Assembly (NCBI RefSeq): GCF_937973075.1
Contig: NZ_CALBWL010000051.1
Coordinates: forward strand, 1-64,000
Origin: an uncultured Campylobacter sp.
GTDB lineage: Bacteria > Campylobacterota > Campylobacteria > Campylobacterales > Campylobacteraceae
Direction of reading: 5' to 3'
Length of the DNA: 64,000 bases
Under the pieces are notes generated by a model. The model had not been told where the DNA came from. It made no database searches and saw nothing but the letters and a program-made list of their open reading frames with translations. The translations under genes were made by a program, and so were the position numbers. This document shows, in pieces, positions 53,061 to 62,185 of the stretch (positions within the stretch are counted from its first letter, which is position 1; every line of letters begins with the position of its first letter).

Positions 53061-54257
53061 ATGAGTTTGAGCTTGAAATTTCGCCCCAAAAGCTTAGAGC
53101 AGATCGTGGGGCAGGGCAAGATCGTAGCGGTTTTTAAAAAATTCGTCGCCGCAGGCAGCATCCCGCACAGCATATTTTTCGGCGCCGCAGGCAGCGGCAA
53201 AACGACGATGGCGCGCGTGATCGCAAGCGAGCTGAACTACGATTTTTACGAGCTTGACGCCACGAGCCTGAAGGTCGAGGATATCCGCAAAATTCTATCC
53301 TCGCACGCCGGCTCGCTCATCAAGCCGCTCATTTTCATCGACGAGATCCACCGCCTCAGCAAGACGCAGCAGGAGGTGCTGCTCATCCCGATGGAGAACT
53401 ACGCCGCGATCATCATCGGCGCGACTACGGAAAATCCGCAGTTCGTGCTAAGCAGCGGCATCCGCTCGCGCTCGATGATCTTTGAGTTCGAGCCGCTTAG
53501 CTACGAGGATTTGGAGGCGCTTTTGGCGCGGGTGCAGGGCGAGATCGGCTTTGAGATGGACGAAGAGGCGCGAAAATACCTGCTAAACTCCAGCAGCGGC
53601 GATGCGAGGAGTATGTTAAATTTGCTCGAATTTGCGCTTTTAGCAGATAGCGCCATTACGCTGGATACGCTTCGTACGCTGCGCGCAAATGCCGTCGCTG
53701 CAGGCGTTAGCAGCGACGATCTGCATTATGAGCTTGCTAGCGCGATGATAAAAAGCCTGCGCGGCAGCGACGCCGACGCCGCGCTGTATTACGTCGCGAG
53801 GCTGATAGATGCGGGCGAGAGCGCGGATTTTATCGCGCGCAGGATGGTGATCCTAGCTAGCGAGGATATCGGCAATGCCAATCCAAACGCCCTGAATATC
53901 GCTACTAGCACGCTAACTGCCGTCAGCAAGATCGGCTACCCCGAGGCTCGCATTATCTTAGGGCAATGCGCGATCTATCTGGCGCACAGCCCCAAATCAA
54001 ACGCCGCGTATTTGGGCATCAACGCCGCTTTGAAGTTCGTCCGCTCCGCTGCACCGTTGCCTACGCCGCGCTATCTCGTCAACTCCGACAAGCAGATCGC
54101 AGACTACAAATACCCGCACGACTTCGGCGGCTGGGTCGAGCAGGCCTATATGAGCGAGGCGGCGAAATTTTACGAAAGCAAGGGGATCGGTTTTGAAAAG
54201 ACGCTGGATGAGTGGCTGGCGCGATTGCGCAAAGAAAAGATCAATATCAAGGAGTGA
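53061..54257 (+). CDS. rarA: Replication-associated recombination protein RarA (MgsA)
   Basis: AAA+ ATPase that acts at stalled or broken replication forks and single-strand DNA gaps (398 aa). N-terminal RPKSLEQIVGQGKIV, Walker A GAAGSGKTT (about 41-49), Walker B PLIFIDEIHRLSKTQ, sensor 1 ATTENPQF, then RSRSMIFEF. C-terminal region has YLVNSDKQIADYKYPHDFGGWVEQAYMSEAAKFYE, typical of the family. Contains no insertion. Followed by a YjbR-like gene two bases later. Confidence 0.94.
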   Translation: MSLSLKFRPKSLEQIVGQGKIVAVFKKFVAAGSIPHSIFFGAAGSGKTTMARVIASELNYDFYELDATSLKVEDIRKILSSHAGSLIKPLIFIDEIHRLSKTQQEVLLIPMENYAAIIIGATTENPQFVLSSGIRSRSMIFEFEPLSYEDLEALLARVQGEIGFEMDEEARKYLLNSSSGDARSMLNLLEFALLADSAITLDTLRTLRANAVAAGVSSDDLHYELASAMIKSLRGSDADAALYYVARLIDAGESADFIARRMVILASEDIGNANPNALNIATSTLTAVSKIGYPEARIILGQCAIYLAHSPKSNAAYLGINAALKFVRSAAPLPTPRYLVNSDKQIADYKYPHDFGGWVEQAYMSEAAKFYESKGIGFEKTLDEWLARLRKEKINIKE

Positions 54258-54259
54258 GA

Positions 54260-54616
54260 ATGAACTTCAGCAGCGTCCTAAAACTAATGAAGCAGCGCTA
54301 CGACGCGGATGGCGAGTATCTGTGGGATGAATATCCCAATTTTGCGGTTTTTCGTCACGCAGGAGGGAAGCGCAAGTGGTTTGCACTTCTGATGCGCGGG
54401 CTTGCAAACGAAAAGCTCGGTCGCGCACTTCCTGGCTCAAGCGACGTGATAAATTTAAAAGTTTCGCCCGATTTGGCGGCAATTTTGCGTGACGAAAAAG
54501 GAATTTTTGCAGCCTATCATATGAATAAAAAGCACTGGATCAGCGTCTGCCTTGATGCGGTGCCGCGCGAACAGATCGAGGATCTAATCGAGCATAGTAG
54601 GGAGCTTACGAGGTAG
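54260..54616 (+). CDS. MmcQ/YjbR-family protein
   Basis: Small DNA-binding-like protein (118 aa) with the YjbR CyaY-like fold. Start at 54260 after AAGGAGTGAGA, 2 bases after rarA. Visible: LKLMKQRYDADGEYLWDEYPNFAVFRHAGGKRKWFALLM and a late KKHWISVCLDAVPREQIEDLIEHSR, matching the family pattern. Slightly short of, but close to, the usual 115-125 residues. Confidence 0.88.
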   Translation: MNFSSVLKLMKQRYDADGEYLWDEYPNFAVFRHAGGKRKWFALLMRGLANEKLGRALPGSSDVINLKVSPDLAAILRDEKGIFAAYHMNKKHWISVCLDAVPREQIEDLIEHSRELTR

Positions 54617-54732
54617 AATTTGCGCCTGGGCTCGGTTTAAATTTGCGTGCGAAAGAGGCTAAATTTGAACCGAGAGCGCAGATTTTAGCGGCTCGTGAGG
54701 CTTAAATTTAAAAATATTCGCAAGGAGCGCGG

Positions 54733-55751
54733 ATGAATGAGCAAAATTTAAAATATATCGCAAATTTAAAAGTGCAGGACGTGCCGTGGAGCAGGCTCAC
54801 GACCGCTTACGGCAGGGCGAGCGGATTTCCCAAAATTTTTGAGAAACTCGCACGGGCAATCGAAGCTTGTGATGCGGCGCGCGGCTTGGGCGGCGAGCAA
54901 AATTTAAAAAGCAAGCCCGGAGCAGGGCAAAATTTAAAAAGCAAGTCCGGTTGCGGGAAAAATTCTACGGATGCGACAAGATGCGGCGCGGCGCAAAATT
55001 CCATAAATTTAGCGCAAAAGAGCGAGTCCAAATTTCAAAAGGCGGATAACGAGGCTGCGAAATTTAAAGCGGGTGGAGAGACGGAGCTTAAAACGGGCAC
55101 GGCGAAGTGCGGCGAGGCGGAATCTAAGAGTGCGGATGGCGCGGCGATAAAATTTAAAGCGAGCCAGGCGAGTAAATTTAAAACGAGCGCGGCGGATAAG
55201 AGCTCGGATGCGAGCGAGCGGGAAAAATTTGACGCCAAGGCCCTTCAGAACGCGCTTGATAAGATTTTTAACGAGATAGAACATCAAAGTACGCTTTGGC
55301 ACGAACCCCTTTTGCGCTGCTGTTTTTGGCGCGCATCTTTATGCAGGCGCGCGCTGCGGCGGACAAAAACGCGAATAAAAATAATCAAAACGCTGCGGCA
55401 GACGAAATCGGTGGAAATAATCAGAATGCGGCGGATAGAAATGCGGATAAAAGCCGGCAAAATGATGCAGCGGGCTTTATCGCGGCTCGGCTCGGCGGAT
55501 TTTTTGCGTTTGTGATTGAGATTTGCGATGATGCCGATAAGATCTCGCACGCAGCGCCGCTGGCGAGGTTTTCGGATATGCTTGCGGAAAAATATCTGTG
55601 GCCGCAGAGCGACGAGAATGACGAGGAGCGCTGGGAGGAGTATTTTTACGACGATGAGCTATTTTACAGCCTCTATTTTTATTCGCGGGCGGTTTTGGAC
55701 GCGACGGGAGTGGACTTTGCGCAGTTTAAGCCTGGGTCGGGTGGCGTTTAA
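54733..55751 (+). pseudogene. Hypothetical protein with low-complexity insertion, broken by a frameshift
   Basis: First frame (54733-55515, ATG after AAGGAGCGCGG) begins MNEQNLKYIANLKVQDVPWSRLTTAYGRASGFPKIFEKL, then runs through about 110 residues of Lys/Ser/Asn/Ala low complexity (54890-55240) and goes out of frame at a CCCC run near 55300. The second frame (to 55751) resumes with PFALLFLARIFMQARAA and ends YLWPQSDENDEERWEEYFYDDELFYSLYFYSRAVLDATG. Adding one C would fuse them; 1019+1 bases is exactly 340 codons. Another A/T-type insertion (about 55370-55460, Asn/Ala repeats) is inside the second part. Family unknown. Confidence 0.55.
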
Positions 55752-56276
55752 GGCTACCGCCGCCTCGCCCCTTGGCTCTAAATTTACGGAGACGCGGCGC
55801 GTTTTGACGGCGCTTTGTTTAAATTTAGACTTCAAAATTTTAAAATTTCGCCCAAAAGTCGCGGTAGACGGAATTCGCAGATCGTCTTTTAAATTTAAAA
55901 TTCGCGCGATTTTTGATCGGCGGTATGATTAAGGCGCCGGTAGCACTTTTAAATTTAGATCGCCGCGAAGCTTCAAACCCGCTTGCGGCAGAGCTTTTTA
56001 TGTGGTTTTAAAAAGATACCAATTCGGCGCAATTTTTTCTATCATTATAAACTCGCTAGGACTAATTTGCGGCAGATCCGCCTCGTCTTGCACCCGCAAA
56101 AAGCCCATGGAGTTACCCGCCGATGAGCAGCATTAAATTTTTTGCATTGTTACCGTATAAATTCCAGAATTTATACGCTACTTCGATGCTTTCAGATTTA
56201 TCTAGCATTTCGCCACATAAATCTCAGAAATTTCATATCGACGTAAAATTCTACATCGTCACGTAAGCTAGCGGCG
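55752..56276. other. Spacer of about 525 bases, no gene seen
   Basis: Motif-rich near 55780-55950, more mixed later. The open frame 55516-55932 is a shadow of the broken gene before it. AATTTATACGCTACTTCG-type sequence has no clear signal. Confidence 0.4.
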
Positions 56277-56912
56277 TTACATAAAATTTATATTCAAAAG
56301 CCTATCTCTAACCTCGATATCCTCCAGGTTTAGATCGAGTTCATCTTTTAAATATTTTTCTAAATTTTTTCGTTCAAAATCGCTTAACATCGCAAGTGGG
56401 ATACTGACGAATACCCCATTTTCGCCGTCTAAAAATATCAAGACATATAAATTTATACTTTTTATCCTACCCCTTAGCCGCAAAATGGCAAAGCATATCA
56501 AATCCATCAAATACAATATCCACGAAAAAGCCATTAAAATAAGCTTTTTAAAGGTGCCAATATTTTTATCATAGCTAAATTCTTCTACCGCAAAATCTAC
56601 GAATTTATAAATCGCTACCTTATCAATACGCGCTATGTCGATAGATTTTTTTGTAACTATCGTTTCTTGATAGTTTGCAGAGGATTTGTTATATTCTATT
56701 CTGCCGGGATAGAAGCTTAAAAATTTGTTTTTATTTATCCCCAAAAGGCCTATTAAGGTTAAAATCCAAACTCCAACCCAGTAATGCCAGTGAATACCCC
56801 TAGTGACGAGTTCAAAAAGAATCATGGTGATGGACGAAGTAGCGCCCAGATCGATATAAATCCTGATCCAATAATCTTTGATTATAAAAAGTGGCATTTG
56901 CTCTTTTTGCAT
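56277..56912 (-). CDS. Hypothetical membrane protein (211 aa)
   Basis: Unrecognised. Hydrophobic segments at about 20-45 (ITMILFELV... region), 45-60, 120-150, with a soluble middle containing YPGRIEYNKSSANYQETIVTKKSIDIARIDKV (PH-like beta strands). A/T-rich compared with flanking hemC and older in appearance of codon use, so it may be acquired. The start at 56912 (MQKEQMPLF) abuts the hemC stop (10 bases away). No clear ribosome binding site apart from TAAGAAGCCC; an alternative start at residue 6 exists. Confidence 0.6.
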   Translation of the reverse strand: MQKEQMPLFIIKDYWIRIYIDLGATSSITMILFELVTRGIHWHYWVGVWILTLIGLLGINKNKFLSFYPGRIEYNKSSANYQETIVTKKSIDIARIDKVAIYKFVDFAVEEFSYDKNIGTFKKLILMAFSWILYLMDLICFAILRLRGRIKSINLYVLIFLDGENGVFVSIPLAMLSDFERKNLEKYLKDELDLNLEDIEVRDRLLNINFM

Positions 56913-56921
56913 TAGGGCTTC

Positions 56922-57851
56922 TTATAGGCTCGCCATCTCTTCAGCGCGCGCGAGAAGCTGCTTTGCGCCCTTTTCGATAAAAACGCGTGCAAGCTCCGCA
57001 CCTACGCTTTGGTATTGAGATTTTTGTGCGACGATGCTTTGGTGGATGCTCTCGCTGCCGTCAGGTAGGCCCACTATCGCGCTGATGTGGATATTTTCGC
57101 CCTCAAGGCGCGCGTTGATGCCGATAGGAACCTGGCAGCCGCCCTCCAAAACCCTGACGAAATCCCGTTCCACGGTCGTTTCGATAATCGCGCGTTCATC
57201 TTTTAAAAATTCTATCGCGCGTAGAATTTGCGGCTCGTCCACCGCCTCGATGCCGAGCGCTCCTTGCCCCATAGCTGGGATCATCTGCGAGATTTCAAAG
57301 GGCGCTACGTGCTTTACCTCGGCGCGCAAATTTAATCGGTTGATGCCCGCCATCGCTAAGATGATCGCGTCGAATTCCCCGTCTTTTAGCCTTCGCAGGC
57401 GGGTTTGGACGTTGCCGCGCAAGGATATAACCTCTAAATCGGGGCGCATGCTAAGCAGCTGCATCTTGCGGCGAAGGCTCGTGGTACCGACTTTTGCGCC
57501 GCGAGGTAGTTCGCCGAATTTAGAGTATTTTTCGCTGATCATCGCATCGCGCACATCCTCGCGCGCGCAGATCGCCGCTAGCACTAGCCCCTGCGGAAAC
57601 TCCACGGGCACGTCTTTTAGGCTATGCACTGCGATGTGTGCTTCGCCGCGAAGCATACTCTCCTCAAGTTCCTTCGTAAAAAGCCCCTTGCCGCCAATCT
57701 TTGCAAGCGGCGTGTCTAAAATTTTATCGCCTTTGGTTTTCATGCTTTTTAGCTGCGCTTGGATGCCGCGGGCGTTAAGCAGCGATGCGATGTGCTCGCT
57801 CTGCCATAGTGCAAGCACGCTGCCGCGCGTAGCGATGATCAAATTTTTCAT
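56922..57851 (-). CDS. hemC: Hydroxymethylbilane synthase
   Basis: Porphobilinogen deaminase, tetrapyrrole synthesis (309 aa). N-terminal IATRGSVLALWQSEHIASLL, Lys/Arg cluster TKGDKILDTPLAKIGGKGLFTKELEESML, SLKDVPVEFPQGL, and the dipyrromethane attachment Cys in VLEGGCQVPIG. Overlaps fxsA by 4 bases (ATGA). In C. jejuni hemC lies, by memory, just after the proS region with the same fxsA gene; here it is about 10 kb from the hemA cluster. Confidence 0.95.
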   Translation of the reverse strand: MKNLIIATRGSVLALWQSEHIASLLNARGIQAQLKSMKTKGDKILDTPLAKIGGKGLFTKELEESMLRGEAHIAVHSLKDVPVEFPQGLVLAAICAREDVRDAMISEKYSKFGELPRGAKVGTTSLRRKMQLLSMRPDLEVISLRGNVQTRLRRLKDGEFDAIILAMAGINRLNLRAEVKHVAPFEISQMIPAMGQGALGIEAVDEPQILRAIEFLKDERAIIETTVERDFVRVLEGGCQVPIGINARLEGENIHISAIVGLPDGSESIHQSIVAQKSQYQSVGAELARVFIEKGAKQLLARAEEMASL

Positions 57852-58300
57852 TTTTCCTCTCCTATGCTTTTTCGAATCTCGATTTCGTTCTCTTCGATCA
57901 CCTCAACGTCGATTACATCGTCGCTTGCGTGGCTGCGTCGCCAAAATTTTCGCTCTCTTTTTTCGGAATTTTCGCTGCTAGTGTTAAATTTAGGCACATC
58001 GCTGGTGACGCAGTAAAATGACGCAGTGATTATGCAAACGCCTAAAATATCGCCGAAAATGCCCGGTGCAATGAGAAAAACGCCGCCTACGACGAAGCCC
58101 ACGCCGCTTAAAATTTCTTTCGGCGAGATTTTCATTAGATTAAAAAAGCCCATCCACGAGCGGTTTGCTACGACGTATCCGCCTAAAATCGCGCTTATGA
58201 CGATCTCCACCGCATACGCCGCAAAGCCGTTTGCGCTTACGAAATAATAGGTCGTAAATGCCTCAATTATCAGATATGGAACGATCAAAAGCCTAAACAT
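57848..58300 (-). CDS. fxsA: FxsA-family membrane protein
   Basis: Inner-membrane protein (150 aa) of the FxsA family; E. coli FxsA alleviates phage T7 exclusion by F plasmid. Three or four hydrophobic segments; the family signature GVGFVVGGVFLIAPGIFGDILG (about 66-87) is clear. The tail (105-150) is charged, acidic and low in hydrophobics. Stop overlaps hemC start. Function in Campylobacter unknown. Confidence 0.88.
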   Translation of the reverse strand: MFRLLIVPYLIIEAFTTYYFVSANGFAAYAVEIVISAILGGYVVANRSWMGFFNLMKISPKEILSGVGFVVGGVFLIAPGIFGDILGVCIITASFYCVTSDVPKFNTSSENSEKRERKFWRRSHASDDVIDVEVIEENEIEIRKSIGEEK

Positions 58301-58366
58301 ATTTTTCCTTAGAATTATCGCTTTAAACCGCGCCTCTTTAATGGCGCTAAAATTTAATCGCGGATT

Positions 58367-58933
58367 TTAGCAAATTCCGTCTGAATTTTTAATGTATCGC
58401 AAGAGCCCCTCGCAGCCGCGCTTGATATCTGCGTAGCAGCGCTCAAAATCGCGCGTGTAGTAGGGATCGGCGATTTTTAGGCGTTCGGAGGCGGTTAAAT
58501 TTGAACCGGCGTCTTTTAAATTTAAGTCGGTTTGTTTTAGCGCGCCTTTAAAATTTAACGCATCGCAGTCTGTAAAATTTCCCCCTCCAAATTCCAAAAG
58601 AAATTTTACCTTAGCCATATCCTTGCCGCGAAAAATTCGCCCCAGCGAGCGCATATTTTCATCATCCATACAAAGAATGAGATCGTAGCGCTCGTAGTCT
58701 GCGGGCGTGACCTGCACGGCGCGATGCGCTACGAGCGGCACCTTTTGCTCTTTTAGCACGCGCTGCGTTTCGTAATAGGGCGGCGAGCCGATCTCGTCGG
58801 TGTGTGTCGCCGCAGAATCTACGCTCACGCGCGCTTTAAGCTCGCTTTGATTAATAAAATTTTGCATCACGGACTGCGCCATCGGCGAGCGGCAGATGTT
58901 GCCGTGACAGACGAAAAGTAGCCTCACGCGCAC
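58367..58933 (-). CDS. Low-molecular-weight protein tyrosine phosphatase with insertion
   Basis: Cytoplasmic phosphatase (188 aa; usual about 150). Active-site loop CHGNICRS with Cys9 and Arg15, and the catalytic Asp156 in IADPYY. Residues about 118-153 (NFTDCDALNFKGALKQTDLNLKDAGSNL) are an insertion just before the Asp loop, coded by A/T-core units at 58475-58582. GTG start directly follows the lolA TAG; a second GTG at 58927 would shorten it by 2 residues. Confidence 0.88.
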   Translation of the reverse strand: MRVRLLFVCHGNICRSPMAQSVMQNFINQSELKARVSVDSAATHTDEIGSPPYYETQRVLKEQKVPLVAHRAVQVTPADYERYDLILCMDDENMRSLGRIFRGKDMAKVKFLLEFGGGNFTDCDALNFKGALKQTDLNLKDAGSNLTASERLKIADPYYTRDFERCYADIKRGCEGLLRYIKNSDGIC

Positions 58934-59446
58934 CTACTGAGTGATGATGTCGTAGTTTTTCGGGATTGCAGGCTTAAAGATCGCCTCATTTACCGGCGCA
59001 TTTTTACGGACATTACTTAGATTGATGACGACTTTATTATCCATTTTATCGGTGTAGCTGATCTTGCTCGGTAGATCACCTTTTAGCTCGATTAGATATT
59101 TCACGTCGTCGAAGCTTGCCTCATAAACGCCATTTTTATTGGCTTTTGCGTTCGCCAAGATCGCCGTTAAATTCGGGGTTTCTTTGATATTTGTGATGAT
59201 AGCTTGTTCGAGTTCCGGCTCAATGACGACGACCTTTGTGAAGCTAAAGAATATATTTTTTATCGTAGGGGTCTTGTAATGCCACACGGCGTGCTCTTTT
59301 GTGGCGCTAAAATCGCCGCCGTAGCTGATTTTTGCATCGTCGCTCTGCACGGTTTGCGAAAAATTTGCGCTCAGTGTGTTAAATTCTATTCCGCCCGCAA
59401 ACGCAAAAACGCAGCTTGCCGCTAAAGAAATAAGAGTTTTTTTCAT
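58934..59446 (-). CDS. lolA: Outer-membrane lipoprotein carrier LolA
   Basis: Periplasmic chaperone that carries lipoproteins from the Lol transporter to the outer membrane (170 aa). Signal peptide 1-18 (VFAFAG). The mature part has the LolA pattern (FSQTVQSDDAKISYGGDFSATKEHAVWHYKTPTIKNIFF) and VVINLSNVRKN near the end. It sits divergent from secA with about 120 bases between; near the Lol permease at 62903, as I recall for C. jejuni. Confidence 0.85.
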   Translation of the reverse strand: MKKTLISLAASCVFAFAGGIEFNTLSANFSQTVQSDDAKISYGGDFSATKEHAVWHYKTPTIKNIFFSFTKVVVIEPELEQAIITNIKETPNLTAILANAKANKNGVYEASFDDVKYLIELKGDLPSKISYTDKMDNKVVINLSNVRKNAPVNEAIFKPAIPKNYDIITQ

Positions 59447-59566
59447 AAATTTTGCCTTTATTTTTGAAAATTTGCGCGTATTATAGCCGTTTTTCTAGGA
59501 TTTAATTAAATAGAAACTAAAAATATGTTAATATGCGCGGTTAAAATTTTAAAACTAAGGTTTGAG

Positions 59567-62185
59567 ATGTTTAAAAAGGTCATCCACGGGATTTTCGGTA
59601 CTAAAAACGATAGGATCGTCAAACAATACGCCAAGCGTGCAGCACAGATCAGTGCGCTCGAGGAAAACTACGCAGCGATGGACGATGCGGCGCTTAAGGC
59701 GGAATTTGAAGCGTTAAGAGCGCAAGTTCGCGCAGGCGAAAAGAGCACGGACGACGTGCTTAACGAAGTGTTTGCTATCGTGCGAGAGGCGGGCAAAAGA
59801 GTGCTAAATATGCGCCACTTCGACGTTCAGCTGATAGGCGGTTTGGTGCTAAACGACGGCGCGATTGCTGAGATGAAAACGGGCGAGGGAAAGACCCTCG
59901 TAGCGACTTTGGCGGTAGTGCTAAATGCGATGGAGGGCAAGGGCGTGCATGTCGTGACCGTAAACGACTATCTAGCTAAGCGCGATGCCGCGCAAATGGG
60001 CGAACTATATGAATTTTTAGGGCTTAGTACCGGTGTAATCGTAGGCGGCGAATACGATGACGCCAAGCGCAAGGCTGCATACGCGTGCGACATCACCTAC
60101 GGCACGAACAACGAGTTTGGCTTTGACTATCTGCGCGATAATATGAAATTTAACGCGGATGAAAAGGTGCAGCGCGGGCATCATTTCGTAATCGTCGATG
60201 AAGTAGATAGCATCCTGATCGACGAAGCCAGGACGCCGCTAATCATCTCGGGTCCTACGAACCGCACTCTAGACGGCTACATCAAGGCAAATGAAGTAGC
60301 TCACCAAATGATCCGCGGCGAGGCGCCAGCCGATCCGAAAGGCAAAGCTACGGGCGATTTTACCGTAGATGAGAAGAACCGCGCCGTTTTGATTACGGAG
60401 GCAGAAATTTCAAAAGCCGAGAAGCTTTTTGGCGTCGATAACCTCTATAGTCTCGAAAATGCCGTGCTTAGCCACTACCTTGATCAAGCACTTAAGGCAA
60501 ATTATCTATTTGAAAAGGATGTGCATTACGTCGTGCGCGACGGGCAGGTCATAATCGTGGATGAATTTACGGGTCGTCTTAGCGAGGGTCGCAGATTCAG
60601 CGAAGGGCTCCATCAGGCTCTTGAAGCTAAAGAGGGTGTGCAGATCCAAGAGGAGAGCCAAACTCTTGCCGACATTACCTTTCAAAACTACTTCCGTCTT
60701 TACGAAAAACTCGCCGGTATGACGGGTACGGCACAGACGGAAGCAACGGAATTTTCTCAAATTTACAAACTCGAAGTGGTCTCTATCCCTACGAATGTGC
60801 CGGTCATCAGAAAGGATCAAAACGATCTTATCTACAAAACCGAGCGCGAGAAATTTGATGCCGTCATAAATGAGATCAAGCGGCTAAATTCTAAAGGTCA
60901 GCCCGTGCTAGTGGGTACGGCGTCGATCGAAAAGAGCGAGAAGCTGCACGAGCTTTTGGTTAAAGAAAACATCGCGCACTCCGTGCTAAACGCCAAAAAT
61001 CACGAGCGCGAGGCGCAGATCATCAAAGACGCAGGCGTAAAGGGCGCAGTTACGATCGCTACGAATATGGCGGGACGTGGCGTGGATATCCGTATAGACG
61101 ATGAAGTGCGCGCTTTGGGCGGGCTATATATTTTAGGTACCGAGCGCCACGAAAGCCGCCGCATCGATAATCAGCTCCGCGGACGAAGCGGGCGACAGGG
61201 CGATCCGGGCGAGAGTAGGTTTTTCTTAAGCTTGGAGGATAATCTGCTTAGAATTTTTGGCAGCGACAAGATCAAAAATATCATGGATCGCTTGGGTTTA
61301 AAAGACGGCGAACATATCGAATCAGGTATGGTTTCGCGCGCCGTAGAAAACGCGCAGAAAAAGGTCGAGAGCTTGCATTTTGAAGCGCGTAAAAATATCT
61401 TAGAATACGACGACGTCGCAAACGAGCAGCGCAAGACGATCTATAAATATCGCAACGAGCTTTTGGATCCAGACTACGATCTGAAAGACAAAATCATTCA
61501 AAACCGCGAGGAGTACATCTCTAGCGTGCTTGAGGAGCTTGAAATTTTCGACGGCGCAAATATCAAAGAGGTCGATAAATTCCCGATCGTCGCCAAAATT
61601 GCTCAAGAAACGGGCGAGGTACTCGAAAATAGCGAGCTTGAGAAGGTCGATGATTTCAAAGAGCTGAAAGAAAAGATCATCGGCGCGCTTGCCGTTTCGT
61701 ATGAAAACAAGATGGCGTCGATTGATCCGCAGCAGCGCAAAAGTATCGAAAAGATGCTTTATTTGCAGATCGTCGATCGCGACTGGCGGGAGCATCTGTA
61801 TCAGATGGATATCCTAAAAGCGGGCATCGGACTTCGCGGCTACAACCACAAAGACCCGCTTACGGAGTATAAAAAGGAGAGCTACAATCTCTTTATGGAG
61901 CTTGTAATGCGCCTTAAATCCGATAGCATCCGCTTGCTGCATTCGATCCAGTTTAAATCTAGGGAGGAGATAGAAGCCGAGCAGCGTGCGATGCAGGAGC
62001 GTATGGAGAGCTCAAACGCCAAAGAACTCGCCGCTGCAAGCACGAATGAAGCGCAGCTAAAGGGCTCAGACGAGTTCGGCGACAAAAAGCCTAAGCGAAA
62101 CGATCCTTGCCCTTGCGGCAGCGGCAAAAAATACAAAGACTGCCACGGCAAGGGCGGTCCTAAAAAAGGCGGCTTTGCGAGGTAG
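59567..62185 (+). CDS. secA: Protein translocase ATPase SecA
   Basis: Motor ATPase of the Sec pathway (872 aa). Start at 59567 (MFKKVIHGIFG); the reading opens at 59525 but ACTAAGGTTTGAG fits the later ATG. Walker A MKTGEGKTLVA (about 100), LRDNM, DEVDSILIDEARTPL, RGSRQGDPG-like GRSGRQGDPGESRFFLSLEDNLLRIF, MAGRGVDI, and a C-terminal SEC-C zinc motif (CPCGSGKKYKDCHG). Length is normal. Expression is essential; secA follows the divergent lolA promoter region. Confidence 0.96.
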   Translation: MFKKVIHGIFGTKNDRIVKQYAKRAAQISALEENYAAMDDAALKAEFEALRAQVRAGEKSTDDVLNEVFAIVREAGKRVLNMRHFDVQLIGGLVLNDGAIAEMKTGEGKTLVATLAVVLNAMEGKGVHVVTVNDYLAKRDAAQMGELYEFLGLSTGVIVGGEYDDAKRKAAYACDITYGTNNEFGFDYLRDNMKFNADEKVQRGHHFVIVDEVDSILIDEARTPLIISGPTNRTLDGYIKANEVAHQMIRGEAPADPKGKATGDFTVDEKNRAVLITEAEISKAEKLFGVDNLYSLENAVLSHYLDQALKANYLFEKDVHYVVRDGQVIIVDEFTGRLSEGRRFSEGLHQALEAKEGVQIQEESQTLADITFQNYFRLYEKLAGMTGTAQTEATEFSQIYKLEVVSIPTNVPVIRKDQNDLIYKTEREKFDAVINEIKRLNSKGQPVLVGTASIEKSEKLHELLVKENIAHSVLNAKNHEREAQIIKDAGVKGAVTIATNMAGRGVDIRIDDEVRALGGLYILGTERHESRRIDNQLRGRSGRQGDPGESRFFLSLEDNLLRIFGSDKIKNIMDRLGLKDGEHIESGMVSRAVENAQKKVESLHFEARKNILEYDDVANEQRKTIYKYRNELLDPDYDLKDKIIQNREEYISSVLEELEIFDGANIKEVDKFPIVAKIAQETGEVLENSELEKVDDFKELKEKIIGALAVSYENKMASIDPQQRKSIEKMLYLQIVDRDWREHLYQMDILKAGIGLRGYNHKDPLTEYKKESYNLFMELVMRLKSDSIRLLHSIQFKSREEIEAEQRAMQERMESSNAKELAAASTNEAQLKGSDEFGDKKPKRNDPCPCGSGKKYKDCHGKGGPKKGGFAR

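Noticed and set aside
55516..55932. 138-residue frame
   Set aside because: Arg/Met-rich shadow frame over the second half of the frameshifted gene.
57034..57981. 315-residue plus-strand frame
   Set aside because: Antisense shadow of hemC and fxsA, which have clear family motifs on the minus strand.
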